Shown here piece by piece: positions 15,896 through 24,817 of a stretch of DNA of 60,453 nt. The notes under the pieces were generated by a model. That model ran no database searches, was not told the origin of the DNA, and worked only from the letters and a program-made list of their open reading frames with translations. The stretch comes from Microbacterium sp. T2.11-28 (GTDB lineage Bacteria; Actinomycetota; Actinomycetes; Actinomycetales; Microbacteriaceae). The stretch's first letter is position 1, and the number at the start of each line of letters is the position of its first letter. Where the stretch lies: the NCBI RefSeq assembly GCF_950097975.1, contig NZ_CATNHF010000004.1, positions 1-60,453 on the forward strand, in the 5' to 3' direction. The position numbers and the translations under genes are program-made.

Positions 15896-16930
15896 TCACC
15901 CCTCCCGGAGCACCACCTCGAGCGCGTCGAGCGCCCCGCGGGTCGGCGCGACCGCAGCGAGCCCGCGGTACAGCGCGACGAGCGCCTCCCGATCGACCGC
16001 TCCCGTGCGCGCCCGATCGCAGTGCACGGACTGGATCGCCGCCTCGAGCTGGAAGCGCCCGAGCGGCGCACCGAGCGACGAGGCGCGCCGGAGGAGCGCT
16101 TCCCCTTCGGCGATGAGGCCGGCGTCCCACAGCGTGGTGTCCTGCAGGTCGATCCCCGGCCAGGCGGCGCCGACGCGGGCAGGGGCGCGCGACTGCGCGA
16201 GGGTGAGGAGGGCGGCCAGCCCCCACGCCTCCGCGTCGGATCGTCCTTCGCTGTCCAGCAGCGTCGCCAGCAGCACCGCGAGCCACCGGGCCTCGTCGGC
16301 GATCGAGTCGCGGTACGCGTCGCCCTGGTCGAGCCAGTCGAGCGTGTAGGCGCCGTAGATCGCCTCGAGCACGGCGGGGAGCCGGCCGGGCATCTCGCCG
16401 CGCGTGGGGATGCGGAACGCGATGCCGGCGTCGCGGATGCGACGCTTCGCGCGCACGAGGCGCTGCGCCATGGCGTCGGCCCCGACGTCGAAGGCGGCGC
16501 CGATCCGGGCGGCGTCGAAGCCGAACACGGCCTGCAGCATGAGGGGTGTCCGGATGCCGGCGTCGATCGCGGGGTGCGCGCACACGAAGAGCAGCTCGAG
16601 ACGGCGATCCGGGATGCTGTCGGCGCGGTGGATCCACGCGTCGAGGTCGCGCTCGTCCACGGCATCCGCCCCTTCCTCCCAGGCGACCGAGGTTCGGCGA
16701 GCGGCGGCGCCGAGCAGGTCGCGCAGGCGATTGCGCGCCACCGCGAGGAGCCAACCCTCGGGGTTGTCGGGGACGCCGTCGACCGGCCACCGCATGAGTC
16801 CTCGCTCGAGCGCGTCGGCGAGGGCGTCCTCGGCGAGGGCGATGTCGCGGGTGCCCGCCGACAGGAGTGCGACGAGCCGGCCGTACGACCTGCGTACGAC
16901 CCGCTCGATCGCGCGATCCGTGTGGGGCAT
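15896..16930 (-). CDS. ECF-type RNA polymerase sigma factor (DUF6596 subgroup)
   Basis: A 344-residue sigma factor. The first ~170 residues hold region 2 (ALADALERGLMRWPVDGVPD, NPEGWLLAVARNRLRDLL) and a region-4-like segment (GADAMAQRLVRAKRRIRDAG), followed by a long C-terminal extension (IPTRGEMPGRLPAVLEAIYG onward) typical of the ECF subgroup encoded beside YCII/DGPF proteins. It should redirect RNA polymerase to a small regulon; the signal is unknown. ATG 16930 overlaps the TGA of the upstream YCII gene by one base, giving a coupled two-gene operon. Confidence 0.92.
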   Translation of the reverse strand: MPHTDRAIERVVRRSYGRLVALLSAGTRDIALAEDALADALERGLMRWPVDGVPDNPEGWLLAVARNRLRDLLGAAARRTSVAWEEGADAVDERDLDAWIHRADSIPDRRLELLFVCAHPAIDAGIRTPLMLQAVFGFDAARIGAAFDVGADAMAQRLVRAKRRIRDAGIAFRIPTRGEMPGRLPAVLEAIYGAYTLDWLDQGDAYRDSIADEARWLAVLLATLLDSEGRSDAEAWGLAALLTLAQSRAPARVGAAWPGIDLQDTTLWDAGLIAEGEALLRRASSLGAPLGRFQLEAAIQSVHCDRARTGAVDREALVALYRGLAAVAPTRGALDALEVVLREG

Positions 16931-17313
16931 CAGTGATGGTCGTAGGAGGTCCAGCCGCCGTCGGCGACCCAGGTGGCCACGGGGCGGATCTCGACGTGAC
17001 CGTAGGCGGCGGGTGGAGCCTGCTGCGCCCAGTGAATCGCGGCATCCAGGTCGGCCACGTCGATGTCGACGACGCCCCCCAGCTTCTCGTGCGTGTCGGC
17101 GAACGGCCCGTCCTGGACGACGAGCTCGCCGCCCGCGAGGGTGAGGGTGGTCGTGGCGGAGACGGGCCGCAGCACCTCGGCCCCGACGAGGACGCCCGCT
17201 TCGTCGAGCGCCGTGATGTAGGCGTCGAACGCCCGCATCCCCTCGGCGAGCGCCTCGGGACCGAGCTGCTCGGCGGTCATCTCGGGGTAGTGGAGCAGGA
17301 GCGAGTAGCGCAT
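16930..17313 (-). CDS. YCII/DGPF-domain protein, partner of the ECF sigma factor
   Basis: A 127-residue YCII-family protein: MRYSLLLHYPE at the start, VQDGPFADTHEKLGGVVDID carrying the DGPF motif, and a His pair at the end (YDHH). These dimeric ferredoxin-like proteins are consistently encoded with this ECF subgroup and are thought to be enzymes or sensors, though no reaction is established. The stop overlaps the sigma factor start by one base. A ribosome site (GGAAGGATACGTCC) precedes ATG 17313. Confidence 0.9.
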   Translation of the reverse strand: MRYSLLLHYPEMTAEQLGPEALAEGMRAFDAYITALDEAGVLVGAEVLRPVSATTTLTLAGGELVVQDGPFADTHEKLGGVVDIDVADLDAAIHWAQQAPPAAYGHVEIRPVATWVADGGWTSYDHH

Positions 17314-17380
17314 GGACGTATCCTTCCGGTTCGTGTCGAACTGACACCAGGATGACGATCGAGGCGTCCCCCGATCGACA

Positions 17381-17412
17381 CGCGGACCGAATCTGCGTCG
17401 AGTCGGTCCGCG
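17381..17412 (-). terminator. Probable terminator after the 17437-17862 lipoprotein gene
   Basis: CGCGGACCGA (17381-17390) and TCGGTCCGCG (17403-17412) form a perfect 10-bp stem with a 12-nt loop, 25 nt past the lipoprotein stop. There is no U run, as is common for GC-rich actinobacterial terminators. Confidence 0.6.
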
Positions 17413-17436
17413 GCGCTGCCGGACCTCGGCCCCGCC

Positions 17437-17862
17437 TCAGCCCCCGCAGGTGTCGTTGAACCGCAGCGCCGCGTTCTGCAGGTCGCCCGCCGACGCGTCG
17501 AGCGCCTCGGTGACGGCGGCGGCGTCGCCGTTCGCGCCGGCGTCGGCGACGGCGTCGCGGACACCCTCGATCGAGGTCCGCAGCGCCGACAGGATCGGAG
17601 CGACGTCGGCGTTGGTGACCTCGGGTGCGAGGTCCCCGAGGGCGGTGGCGGCGGTGTCCAGGCTCTCGCCCATCGCGTCGAGATCGCCGGTCTGCAGTGC
17701 GGCGTTGGCCTCGGCGATCTCGCCCTGCACGTCCTCCAGCCCCTGCGCGACGACGATGCACGCGTCGGTGCGGCTCTGTCCCGAGTCGGAGCACGCGGTG
17801 AGCGCGGCGAGGGCGGCGATCGACATCGTCGCCACCACGAGGATCCGAGGGGTCGTGCGCAT
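17437..17862 (-). CDS. Small putative lipoprotein
   Basis: A 141-residue protein with signal peptide and lipobox (VATMSIAALAALTACSDSGQ). The mature part is helical and Ala/Asp-rich (LEDVQGEIAEANAALQTGDL), with a Cys pair (CIVVAQG near the N-terminus and DTCGG at the end) that could form a disulphide. No known domain. ATG 17862 was chosen because it makes the signal peptide; the frame extends upstream inside the amylosucrase gene. It starts 12 nt after the amylosucrase stop and is probably cotranscribed. Confidence 0.75.
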   Translation of the reverse strand: MRTTPRILVVATMSIAALAALTACSDSGQSRTDACIVVAQGLEDVQGEIAEANAALQTGDLDAMGESLDTAATALGDLAPEVTNADVAPILSALRTSIEGVRDAVADAGANGDAAAVTEALDASAGDLQNAALRFNDTCGG

Positions 17863-17873
17863 GCGTGCTCCGA

Positions 17874-19802
17874 TCAGAGAGGGGTGACCCGCAGCCACAC
17901 GAAGCCGTGCGGGGGGAGGGCCAGGCCCTCGTCGAGGTCGAGGTCGACGTCGTGCACGAGGTCGCGCGCCGTCCGCGCGAAGCCCGAGAGCGTCAGCGGG
18001 TCGATCGCGACCTCGGCGTCGCCGACGTTGCCGAGCACCAGCACGCGGGAGGCCTCCGGGTCGCCGTCGACCGCCTCGCCGAGGGGTCGCTGGTAGCCGA
18101 CCACGGAGGGGTGGGGCGTGTGGAACGTGATGAGCGCGTTGCCGGCGAACTCGGGCGTCGACTGCCGCACCGACACGAGTTTCGTGAGGCGCCGGAAGAC
18201 GCGCCCGGCGGCGGTGTCGGGGTCGTCGCGCTCGGCGTACCTGTCCCGCGGGCGCTGGCCGCGGTGCACCCACCGGCTGTCGCCGCGGCGCACGGGGTCG
18301 TCGAGATAGGTCGGGTCGTTCAGTTGGGCGACCTCGTCGCCGAGGTACAGCAGCGGGATGCCGCCGGTCGACAGCGCGAGCGCGTGCGCGAGCACGACGC
18401 GATCCTCGCCGCCGGGATCGCCCGCCTCGATCCCCGCGAGTGACGCGGTGGTGCCGGCCACGCGGGCGTCACCCGTCTTCGGGTTCTCCTGGAACGGCAC
18501 GCCGCGCGCGAACGTGCCCTCGTGGCGGCCGACGTAGAAGTCGTTCAGGAACCGGCGGTGGGCGTAGCCGTCGATGCCGAGCTCGGCGGCGTCCTCGTCG
18601 GCGAAGGTCCACCCGATGTCGTCGTGCGAGCGCACGTAGTTCACCCACGCGGTGCCCGCCGGCAGCTCGTGACGCCGGTCGAGGGCCTGCTGCAGGAGCC
18701 GCGCGTCGCGGGTGGCGAGCGCCTCCCACGTGAGCGCCATCTGCAGCGGGTTGTACGAGAGGCGGCACTCCTCGGGCGAGATGTAGCTGACGACCTCGTC
18801 GGGGTGGACGATCGCCTCCGACTTGAAGACGAGCCCGGGCGCGGCCATCGCCAGCACCGCGTTGAAGGCCTGCAGCAGCAGGTGCGCCTCGGGGAGCGAC
18901 TCGCACGCGGTGCCCAGGCGCTTCCAGATGAACGCGACCGCATCCATCCGGAGCACGTCGACGCCGAGGTTCGCGAGGAAGAGCATCTCGCCCGCCATGG
19001 CGCGGAACACCCACGGATTCGCGTAGTTGAGGTCCCACTGGAAGTGGTAGAAGGTCGACCAGATCCAGCGCCCGTCGTCGAGCTGCACGAAGGAGCCCGG
19101 ATGGTCGTCGGGGAAGATCTCCCGCGTCGTCTGCTCGTAGGCGTCGGGCATCGTGCGATCGGGGAAGATCAGGTAGAAGTCCTCGTACCCGGGCTCGCCC
19201 GCGACCGCCTTGCGCGCCCATTCGTGCTCGTTGCTCGTGTGGTTGAAGATGAAGTCCAGCACGAGCGAGATGCCGGCCAGCCGCAGCTCGGCCGCCAGCT
19301 CGGTCAGCTGGGAGATGGAGCCCAGGCTCGGGTCGACCTTCCGGTAGCTCGAGACCGCGTACCCGCCGTCGTTGTCGCCCTCGGGCCCGAGGAACAGCGG
19401 CATGAGGTGCAGGTAGGTGAGGCCGAGCTCGCGGAAGTACGGGATCTGATCGCGGATGCCGGCCAGATTCCCGCCGTAGCGATCGACGTAGCAGACACCG
19501 CCGAGCATCCGCTCCGACTGGAACCACTCCCCGTCGGCGCCGCGCTGCGCGTCGCGCACCTTCAGGTCGAGCGGGCGCGCGTTCCACGACCCGGCGGCGA
19601 GGGCGATCGTCTGGGCGAGGGCGTCGCGACCGTCGGGCCGGTCGGCGTACAGCCGCGAGAACAGGTCGTGCAGGCGCGGGAACTGCGCGTCGAACCGCTC
19701 GCGGAACGCGTCGTCGACGCGACCGGCGGCCGATGCCGCGGCCCACGCGGCGTCGCGGTCGTCCTCGAGCGCGCCGAGCGGTTCGGTCTCCGGAACGGTC
19801 AT
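17874..19802 (-). CDS. Amylosucrase (GH13)
   Basis: A 642-residue enzyme expected to split sucrose and build an alpha-1,4-glucan, releasing fructose. Motifs include GPEGDNDGGYAVSSYRKVDP, DFIFNHTSNEHEWARKA, the nucleophile D287 in VLRMDAVAFIWKRLG, acid/base E329 in KSEAIVHPDE and H393-D394-D395 in RSHDDIGW. These positions are offset by one from the numbering I recall for the Neisseria polysaccharea enzyme, and the length is nearly the same. The protein has no signal peptide, so it acts in the cytoplasm on imported sucrose. ATG 19802 is followed downstream by the small lipoprotein gene. Trehalose synthase and sucrose hydrolase are relatives; the N-terminal helical domain favours amylosucrase. 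Confidence 0.93.
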   Translation of the reverse strand: MTVPETEPLGALEDDRDAAWAAASAAGRVDDAFRERFDAQFPRLHDLFSRLYADRPDGRDALAQTIALAAGSWNARPLDLKVRDAQRGADGEWFQSERMLGGVCYVDRYGGNLAGIRDQIPYFRELGLTYLHLMPLFLGPEGDNDGGYAVSSYRKVDPSLGSISQLTELAAELRLAGISLVLDFIFNHTSNEHEWARKAVAGEPGYEDFYLIFPDRTMPDAYEQTTREIFPDDHPGSFVQLDDGRWIWSTFYHFQWDLNYANPWVFRAMAGEMLFLANLGVDVLRMDAVAFIWKRLGTACESLPEAHLLLQAFNAVLAMAAPGLVFKSEAIVHPDEVVSYISPEECRLSYNPLQMALTWEALATRDARLLQQALDRRHELPAGTAWVNYVRSHDDIGWTFADEDAAELGIDGYAHRRFLNDFYVGRHEGTFARGVPFQENPKTGDARVAGTTASLAGIEAGDPGGEDRVVLAHALALSTGGIPLLYLGDEVAQLNDPTYLDDPVRRGDSRWVHRGQRPRDRYAERDDPDTAAGRVFRRLTKLVSVRQSTPEFAGNALITFHTPHPSVVGYQRPLGEAVDGDPEASRVLVLGNVGDAEVAIDPLTLSGFARTARDLVHDVDLDLDEGLALPPHGFVWLRVTPL

Positions 19803-19915
19803 GGAGCTCCTCTCCGTGACTCCAGCCTAGAGCGCCGCGCCGGCTTCTCCGTGGAGCGCTGCACCGGCCGCGGGTGGAGCGCTACGCTGGCGTCACATCG
19901 AACGAAGGATCCCGG

Positions 19916-20281
19916 ATGCGCCTCGTCCAGATCGCCCAGCACGCCGACGATCTCGATCGTGCCGCGGACTTCTACACCGTCCTCCTCGATGCCACGCCGT
20001 CCGCGCGGTTCGATCCGCCCGGCCTCCTCTTCTTCGATCTCGAGGGTGTGCGGCTGCTGCTCGATCGCAACGCGCCGTCGGCTCTCCTCTACCTGCGCGT
20101 CGACAATGTCCACGATGCGCTGGACCGTCTCGGCGGGCTCGCCGACGTCGTCACCGCGCCGCACGTGATCTTCACGCACGAGGACGACGCGCTCGGTCCC
20201 GCCGGACACGAGGAATGGCAGGCCTTCATCCGCGACAGCGAGGGGAACACGGTCGGCCTCGTCTCCTTCGTCCGCGCGTAG
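19916..20281 (+). CDS. VOC (glyoxalase/bleomycin-resistance fold) protein
   Basis: A 121-residue single VOC unit: VQIAQHADDLDRAADFYTVL at the N-terminus, FFDLEGVRLLLD in the middle, and FIRDSEGNTVGLVS with the usual C-terminal metal-site region. The family includes glyoxalases, dioxygenases and antibiotic-binding proteins; the substrate cannot be predicted. ATG 19916 follows GAAGGATCCCGG. It is divergent from amylosucrase and is followed by sdaA 43 nt after its stop. Confidence 0.85.
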   Translation: MRLVQIAQHADDLDRAADFYTVLLDATPSARFDPPGLLFFDLEGVRLLLDRNAPSALLYLRVDNVHDALDRLGGLADVVTAPHVIFTHEDDALGPAGHEEWQAFIRDSEGNTVGLVSFVRA

Positions 20282-20324
20282 CGCCTGCGTCGGGGTCGTC
20301 GATGAGCGCGCGTAGGCTCGGGGT

Positions 20325-21815
20325 GTGAGCGCATACGTCTCGGCGTTCGAACTGTTCTCCATCGGAGTAGGACCTTCGAGCTCCCACACGGTCGGGCCGC
20401 TGCGCGCAGCCCGGGACTTCGCCGCGCGGCTGCGGCCCCGGCTCGCGGAGGTGGCGCGCCTCGAGTGCGTCCTCTTCGGCTCCCTCGGCGCGACCGGGCT
20501 CGGCCACGGCACGCCCGACGCCGTCGTGGCGGGGCTGCGAGGGCAGGAGCCGGAGACGGTCGATCCCGCGGACGTCCGCGGCGCGTGGACGCAGTGGCAG
20601 GACGGCGCGCCGCTGCTCCTCGACGGCGCGCATCCCGTGCCGTTCTCGCGCGCCGATGTAGAGTTCGCTCCGCGCACGCGGCTGCCCGGTCATCCGAACG
20701 CGCTCACTCTGCGCGCCCTCGACGCCGCCGGGGCGCCGGTGGCGGAGGAGACCTACTACTCCATCGGCGGGGGCTTCATCCGCCGCGACGGCGAGGATGC
20801 GCCGGTGGCGTCCGCGCCCTTCCCGTTCTCCTACGACTCGGCCGAGCAGCTCCTGGCGCTGTGCGACGAGCGGGGGTGGACGATCGCCGAGGTCGCGCGC
20901 GCGAACGAGGAGGCGCTGCGGTCCGAGGCAGACGTCGCCGCAGGCCTCGACGGCATCTGGGATGCCATGTCCGCGTGCGTCGACGCGGGGCTCCACGCCG
21001 ACGGCGTGCTCCCGGGGCTGCTGAAGGTCAAGCGGCGCGCCGGTCTGATCCGCGCCCAGCTCGAAGAGGCCGAGAGCGACGGCCGCCGTGAGCTTCCCGG
21101 CGAGTGGCTGGGCGCCTTCGCCCTCGCGGTGAACGAGGAGAACGCGTCGGGCGGCCGGGTCGTGACGGCGCCGACCAACGGCGCCGCGGGGATCCTTCCG
21201 GCCGTCGCCATGTACTGGTGGCGCTTCCTGGCCGACTCGGGGCTCGGCTCGGGCAACGCGGTGACCCCGTATGGCGAGCTCGTCGGGTCCGCCCTCCTCG
21301 GCATGCACGCCCCGGCTCGCGCGCCGATCGACGACCACGACGTGCCCGAGGACCTCACCGTGGAGGCGAACCGCCGGCGCGGGATCCGCCGCTTCCTCCT
21401 CACGGCGACCGCGCTCGGCTCCCTCTTCAAGGCGAACGCCTCGATCTCGGGTGCGGAAGGCGGCTGCCAGGCCGAGGTCGGCTCGGCCTGCGCGATGGCG
21501 GCCGGAGGGCTGACCGCGGTGATGGGCGGCACGAACCGTCAGATCGAGAACGCCGCCGAGATCGCGATGGAGCACCACCTCGGGCTCACCTGCGATCCCG
21601 TCGGCGGCCTCGTGCAGATCCCGTGCATCGAGCGGAACGCGATCGCCGCCTCGACGGCCGTGACCGCCGCGCGCCTGGCCCTCCGCGGCGACGGCAGCCA
21701 CTACGTGTCCCTCGACGCGGTGGTCGAGACCATGCGCCAGACCGGCATCGACATGTCGCACAAGTACAAGGAGACGAGCGAAGGCGGTCTCGCCGTCAAC
21801 GTCATCGAGTGCTGA
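20325..21815 (+). CDS. sdaA: L-serine ammonia-lyase, iron-sulfur type
   Basis: A 496-residue single-chain serine deaminase converting L-serine to pyruvate and ammonia. The N-terminal SDH-beta domain starts [20 protein letters not shown], and the catalytic domain has [10 protein letters not shown] and the cysteines that bind the [4Fe-4S] cluster in [17 protein letters not shown] and [15 protein letters not shown]. Length is normal for the fused actinobacterial form. GTG 20325 sets the conserved N-terminus. It converges on the nuclease-like gene at 21903, with a palindromic repeat between them. Confidence 0.96.
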   Translation: MSAYVSAFELFSIGVGPSSSHTVGPLRAARDFAARLRPRLAEVARLECVLFGSLGATGLGHGTPDAVVAGLRGQEPETVDPADVRGAWTQWQDGAPLLLDGAHPVPFSRADVEFAPRTRLPGHPNALTLRALDAAGAPVAEETYYSIGGGFIRRDGEDAPVASAPFPFSYDSAEQLLALCDERGWTIAEVARANEEALRSEADVAAGLDGIWDAMSACVDAGLHADGVLPGLLKVKRRAGLIRAQLEEAESDGRRELPGEWLGAFALAVNEENASGGRVVTAPTNGAAGILPAVAMYWWRFLADSGLGSGNAVTPYGELVGSALLGMHAPARAPIDDHDVPEDLTVEANRRRGIRRFLLTATALGSLFKANASISGAEGGCQAEVGSACAMAAGGLTAVMGGTNRQIENAAEIAMEHHLGLTCDPVGGLVQIPCIERNAIAASTAVTAARLALRGDGSHYVSLDAVVETMRQTGIDMSHKYKETSEGGLAVNVIEC

Positions 21816-21844
21816 CGCTGCGCGCTCGCCCGTGCTCCGCTCGC

Positions 21845-21901
21845 GAAGGTGACGCAAAAGCGCCCCTCCGCGCCGCGGAACTGCTCGTTCGCGCCACCTT
21901 C
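21845..21901. repeat. Intergenic palindrome, copy A
   Basis: GAAGGTGACGC (21845-21855) and GCGCCACCTTC (21891-21901) are inverted with one mismatch, around a core AGCGCCCCTCCGCGCCGCG. Nearly the same core recurs at 22990-23010. It lies between the convergent sdaA and nuclease genes and may double as a two-way terminator. Confidence 0.7.
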
Positions 21902-21902
21902 A

Positions 21903-22865
21903 TCACCGATGCCGCTCCAGCGCGGCACGCACCAGCTCGACCGCCCGGCCCTGGCGGAGGTGCGACGACGTGACGCGCACCACCTCCCAGCCGGCGGCGG
22001 CATAGGCGGCGTACTTCTCGAGGTCGCGGTTCCACTGGGCCCGGCTCGTGCGGTGATGGTCGCCCTCGATCTCGACCACCACGCGGTGCTCGCGATAGAC
22101 GAACTCCGAGATGCCCAGCAGGCGTCCCGACGCGTCGCGCATCTCGACGTCGAGCTCGGCCGGCGGCAGCCCCGCGTCGGCGGCGTCGAGCCGGAAGAGC
22201 GTCTCGAGCGGCGACATGCTCCCTTCCCGGATGAGGGGGAGCGCGGTGCGCAGCCGCGCGATGCCGCGGCGCGGCCCGGCGTCCACGGCGGAGCCGAGCT
22301 GAGCACGCGTCGCGAGACGGGCGTCGGGGTGCGGGATCCCGGAGCGTCCGCGGGGGATGCGCACGATCGCGTCGCCGAGGACGATGAGCTCCCGCACCGA
22401 GAGCTCGCGCCCGAGCATCGCCCAGGTCGACGCGGGGCTGCTGAACGGCAGGCCCTCGCACTCGCGGACCCTCACGAGGTGCCCCTCGACTTTCACCCCG
22501 CGCACGCCCCGGCCGCGCGGTGCGCGCGCCGGCGCGATGACACCGACGTCCAGGTCGTCGCCGGGGTCGAGGGGGAGTCCGTAGAGGATCGCCGCCGTGC
22601 GACCGGTGAAGAAGGCGGACGCCGTGAGGAGCGGCGCGTAGGCGCGGGCCCGTCGCCATTCGCGTTCTCGTGCGCGTCGCCCCCGAGCGAAGGGGTCGTC
22701 GGGGTCGTCCGCAGGCGCCGGGCCCGATCGAACCCGCACGCCGTGGAAAGGCGCACGGAGATCGCTCGCCCCGAGGCGGGCGCGGGAGACGCCCCGTTCG
22801 AGGCCTGCGCGGGTGCGGAACGCCTCGCCCAGCGAGTCGGGAAGCGGGGCAGGTCGTCGCGGCAT
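21903..22865 (-). CDS. DUF559/Vsr-like endonuclease-domain protein
   Basis: A 320-residue protein. The N-terminal ~200 residues resemble the AbiEi-like region common in actinobacterial proteins of this type (LLTASAFFTGRTAAILYGLP; STWAMLGRELSVRELIVLGD). The C-terminal ~110 residues are a restriction-like fold: VYREHRVVVEIEGDHHRTSR with the acidic/E-x-D cluster, then WNRDLEKYAAYAAAGWEVVR. Such proteins are frequent in Microbacteriaceae and their role is unknown; DNA repair or a solitary toxin-like function are possible. ATG 22865 is well placed. The protein is very Arg-rich. Confidence 0.75.
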   Translation of the reverse strand: MPRRPAPLPDSLGEAFRTRAGLERGVSRARLGASDLRAPFHGVRVRSGPAPADDPDDPFARGRRAREREWRRARAYAPLLTASAFFTGRTAAILYGLPLDPGDDLDVGVIAPARAPRGRGVRGVKVEGHLVRVRECEGLPFSSPASTWAMLGRELSVRELIVLGDAIVRIPRGRSGIPHPDARLATRAQLGSAVDAGPRRGIARLRTALPLIREGSMSPLETLFRLDAADAGLPPAELDVEMRDASGRLLGISEFVYREHRVVVEIEGDHHRTSRAQWNRDLEKYAAYAAAGWEVVRVTSSHLRQGRAVELVRAALERHR

Positions 22866-22980
22866 CCCTCACCCTCCCGCCAGTTCCGCCCCCGTCCCGC
22901 CCCCTCCCCACCCCCACTTCCCCTCGCGCCCCACACTCGCCCTGGGGAGGAGCCTCCACACGTCCGACAACCTCGCGGAT

Positions 22981-23029
22981 GTGGCGCAAACGCGCCCCTC
23001 CGCGCCGCGAAACCCCCCATTCGCGCCAC
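22981..23029. repeat. Intergenic palindrome, copy B
   Basis: GTGGCGC (22981-22987) and GCGCCAC (23023-23029) flank CGCGCCCCTCCGCGCCGCG, which matches the core of copy A almost base for base. It lies in the gap upstream of hsp20, before the CIRCE element, so it is not simply a terminator of that gene. Confidence 0.7.
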
Positions 23030-23084
23030 CTTCCGCGCCCCTCGACGGCGAGCGGTGGAGGCGGTGTTCGCTGGGCGAGAACCG

Positions 23085-23111
23085 TTGGCACTCTCGGGGG
23101 GCGAGTGCTAA
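23085..23111 (+). promoter_or_regulatory. CIRCE element (HrcA operator)
   Basis: TTGGCACTC-N9-GAGTGCTAA (23085-23093 and 23103-23111) differs from the classical TTAGCACTC-N9-GAGTGCTAA at one base. HrcA bound here would repress the downstream hsp20 gene until heat or unfolded protein inactivates it. Confidence 0.93.
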
Positions 23112-23121
23112 TCTGGAGGCA

Positions 23122-23142
23122 CTTGAGCCGATGTGACTCAAG
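23122..23142 (+). promoter_or_regulatory. HAIR element (HspR operator)
   Basis: CTTGAGC-N7-ACTCAAG (23122-23128 and 23136-23142) fits the HspR-associated inverted repeat CTTGAGT-N7-ACTCAAG with one mismatch. It starts 11 nt after the CIRCE element and lies 42 nt before the hsp20 start, where it would overlap the promoter. Confidence 0.92.
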
Positions 23143-23183
23143 TTTGAGACCACAACATCACACGCACACAAAAGGAGAGAACC

Positions 23184-23639
23184 ATGGCCACGTATGACCC
23201 GTTCCGTGACCTCGACCGCCTCGCGTCGAGCCTCTTCGACTCACGCCGCGGGCCCCGCCGCATGCCGATGGACCTGTACCGCGACGGCGACCACTACGTC
23301 CTGTCCGCCGACCTGCCGGGCATCGACCCGGGATCGGTCGACATCGACGTCGACGGTCAGCTGCTGACGATCCGGGCCGAGCGCACGCTCGCCGCCGGCG
23401 AGGGGGTCAAGTGGATCACGCGCGAGCGTGAGGCCGCCAGCTTCCTGCGTCAGCTGAACCTCGGTCAGGGCATCGACAACGAGGGCATCGCCGCGACCTA
23501 CAGCAACGGCGTGCTCACCGTCACCATCCCCGTGAGCGAGAAGGCCAAGCCCCGCAAGGTGGAGGTCGTCGCCGACGGCGCCGCGCCCACCATCCGCGCC
23601 CACGAGGGTGCGGAGGAGCCGCAGCCCATCGAGCAGTAG
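23184..23639 (+). CDS. Hsp20/alpha-crystallin small heat-shock protein
   Basis: A 151-residue holdase chaperone. MATYDPFRDLDRLASSLFD is the usual N-terminus. The alpha-crystallin domain spans ~35-130 (MDLYRDGDHYVLSADLPGID; YSNGVLTVTIPVSEKAKPRK with the G-V-L-T-V motif), and a short C-terminal tail follows, with TIRAHEG in the region of the usual I-x-I anchor. AAAGGAGAG precedes ATG 23184. Expression should be controlled jointly by HrcA (CIRCE) and HspR (HAIR), both of which lie directly upstream. Confidence 0.96.
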   Translation: MATYDPFRDLDRLASSLFDSRRGPRRMPMDLYRDGDHYVLSADLPGIDPGSVDIDVDGQLLTIRAERTLAAGEGVKWITREREAASFLRQLNLGQGIDNEGIAATYSNGVLTVTIPVSEKAKPRKVEVVADGAAPTIRAHEGAEEPQPIEQ

Positions 23640-23659
23640 CGCCGCGCTGCACACCCCGA

Positions 23660-23695
23660 CAGACCGCCCCGTCGCCCGCCGACCGGGGCGGTCTG
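23660..23695 (+). terminator. Terminator after hsp20
   Basis: CAGACCGCCCC (23660-23670) and GGGGCGGTCTG (23685-23695) form a perfect 11-bp stem 20 nt past the stop, loop 14 nt, without a strong U run. Confidence 0.75.
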
Positions 23696-23800
23696 CTGCG
23701 TCCGGGGCTATGATCGGCTCACCCGAACGGAACGTCAGCGAGGACGCCCGATGACCGAGACCACCGCGCTGCGCAGGCATCCCTGTCTGGGGCGTGCCTG

Positions 23801-24781
23801 ATGGAGCGCGAGCTGGTCGCGCCCGTCTCCCTCACCGCGGCGGACGGCCGGCTCAACGCCGACGCCATCGGCTTCGCGCGGCGTCCGCTCGTCGACACCG
23901 CCGGGGTCGACGGACGGCGGGGCTGGGGGCGCACCAAGCGGTGGGAGTACTGGAACGTCATCACGCCCACCCACATCGTCGCTCTCACGGTGTCGTCGCT
24001 GGACTACGCGGCCGTCCACGAGGTGTGGGTGTTCGACCGGGCGACCCGGCGCAGCCGGGGGAGGACCGCCACGGTCATCCCGGCGCACGACGTCGACCTG
24101 CCGCCATCCCTCGGAGACGGGGCCGCGATCGCCCGGGCCCGGGACCTCGCGATCTCGGTGACGCCCGGGACCGAGTCGTGGCGGCTGTTCGCCGAGATCC
24201 CCGACGCCTCCTTCGACATCACCGTCGTCCGCCCGCCCGGCCACGAGTGCCTCGCGGTGGTCGTGCCGTGGTCCCGGCGGCGGTTCCAGTACACGGTCAA
24301 GGACGTCGCGCTGCCGGCCTCGGGCACCGTCGTCGTCGACGGCGTCGAGCACCCGGTGCCCGCCGGCTCGTGGGCGGTGCTCGACCACGGCCGGGGACGG
24401 TGGCCGTACGACGTGCGGTGGAACTGGGGCGCCGGCGCCGGGGTCAGCGGCGACCGCGTGGTCGGCCTGCAGGTGGGCGGGAGGTGGACCGCGGGGACCG
24501 GATCGACCGAGAACGGCGTGCTCGTCGACGGCATCCTCCACAAGATCTCGGAGGAGCTGCGCTGGGACTACGACCTCGCGCATCCGCTCCGGCCGTGGCG
24601 CGTGCGCGGCGGCGGCCTCGACGCCACGCTGACGCCGTTCCACGACAAGCACTCCGCCCGGAATCTCGGCATCCTGTCGGCGCGCACCCACCAGTGCTTC
24701 GGGGTGTGGGACGGATCGTTCGAGGGGATGGCGTTCGAGGGGATCGAGGGCTTCGCCGAGGACGTCCACAACCGATGGTGA
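23801..24781 (+). CDS. DUF2804 family protein
   Basis: A 326-residue protein of the DUF2804 family, recognised from ELVAPVSLTAADGRLNADA, WGRTKRWEYWNVITPTHIVA, the repeated aromatic-rich strands (VRWNWGAGAGVSGDRVVGLQ) and FHDKHSARNLGILSARTHQC near the end. The fold is related to carotenoid or tocopherol cyclase-like beta barrels, but no activity is known. ATG 23801 overlaps the TGA of a 16-codon upstream ORF (ATG 23751; MTETTALRRHPCLGRA), which could be a translational lead-in or the remains of a longer N-terminus. Confidence 0.85.
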   Translation: MERELVAPVSLTAADGRLNADAIGFARRPLVDTAGVDGRRGWGRTKRWEYWNVITPTHIVALTVSSLDYAAVHEVWVFDRATRRSRGRTATVIPAHDVDLPPSLGDGAAIARARDLAISVTPGTESWRLFAEIPDASFDITVVRPPGHECLAVVVPWSRRRFQYTVKDVALPASGTVVVDGVEHPVPAGSWAVLDHGRGRWPYDVRWNWGAGAGVSGDRVVGLQVGGRWTAGTGSTENGVLVDGILHKISEELRWDYDLAHPLRPWRVRGGGLDATLTPFHDKHSARNLGILSARTHQCFGVWDGSFEGMAFEGIEGFAEDVHNRW

Positions 24782-24817
24782 ACCGCGGCGCCGCCGCCGG
24801 TGACCTAGGCTGACGCC

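Noticed and set aside
23751..23801. Frameshifted N-terminus of the DUF2804 protein
   Set aside because: The 16-codon frame ends in TGATG onto a start that already gives the family's usual N-terminus, so an upstream mini-ORF is as likely.
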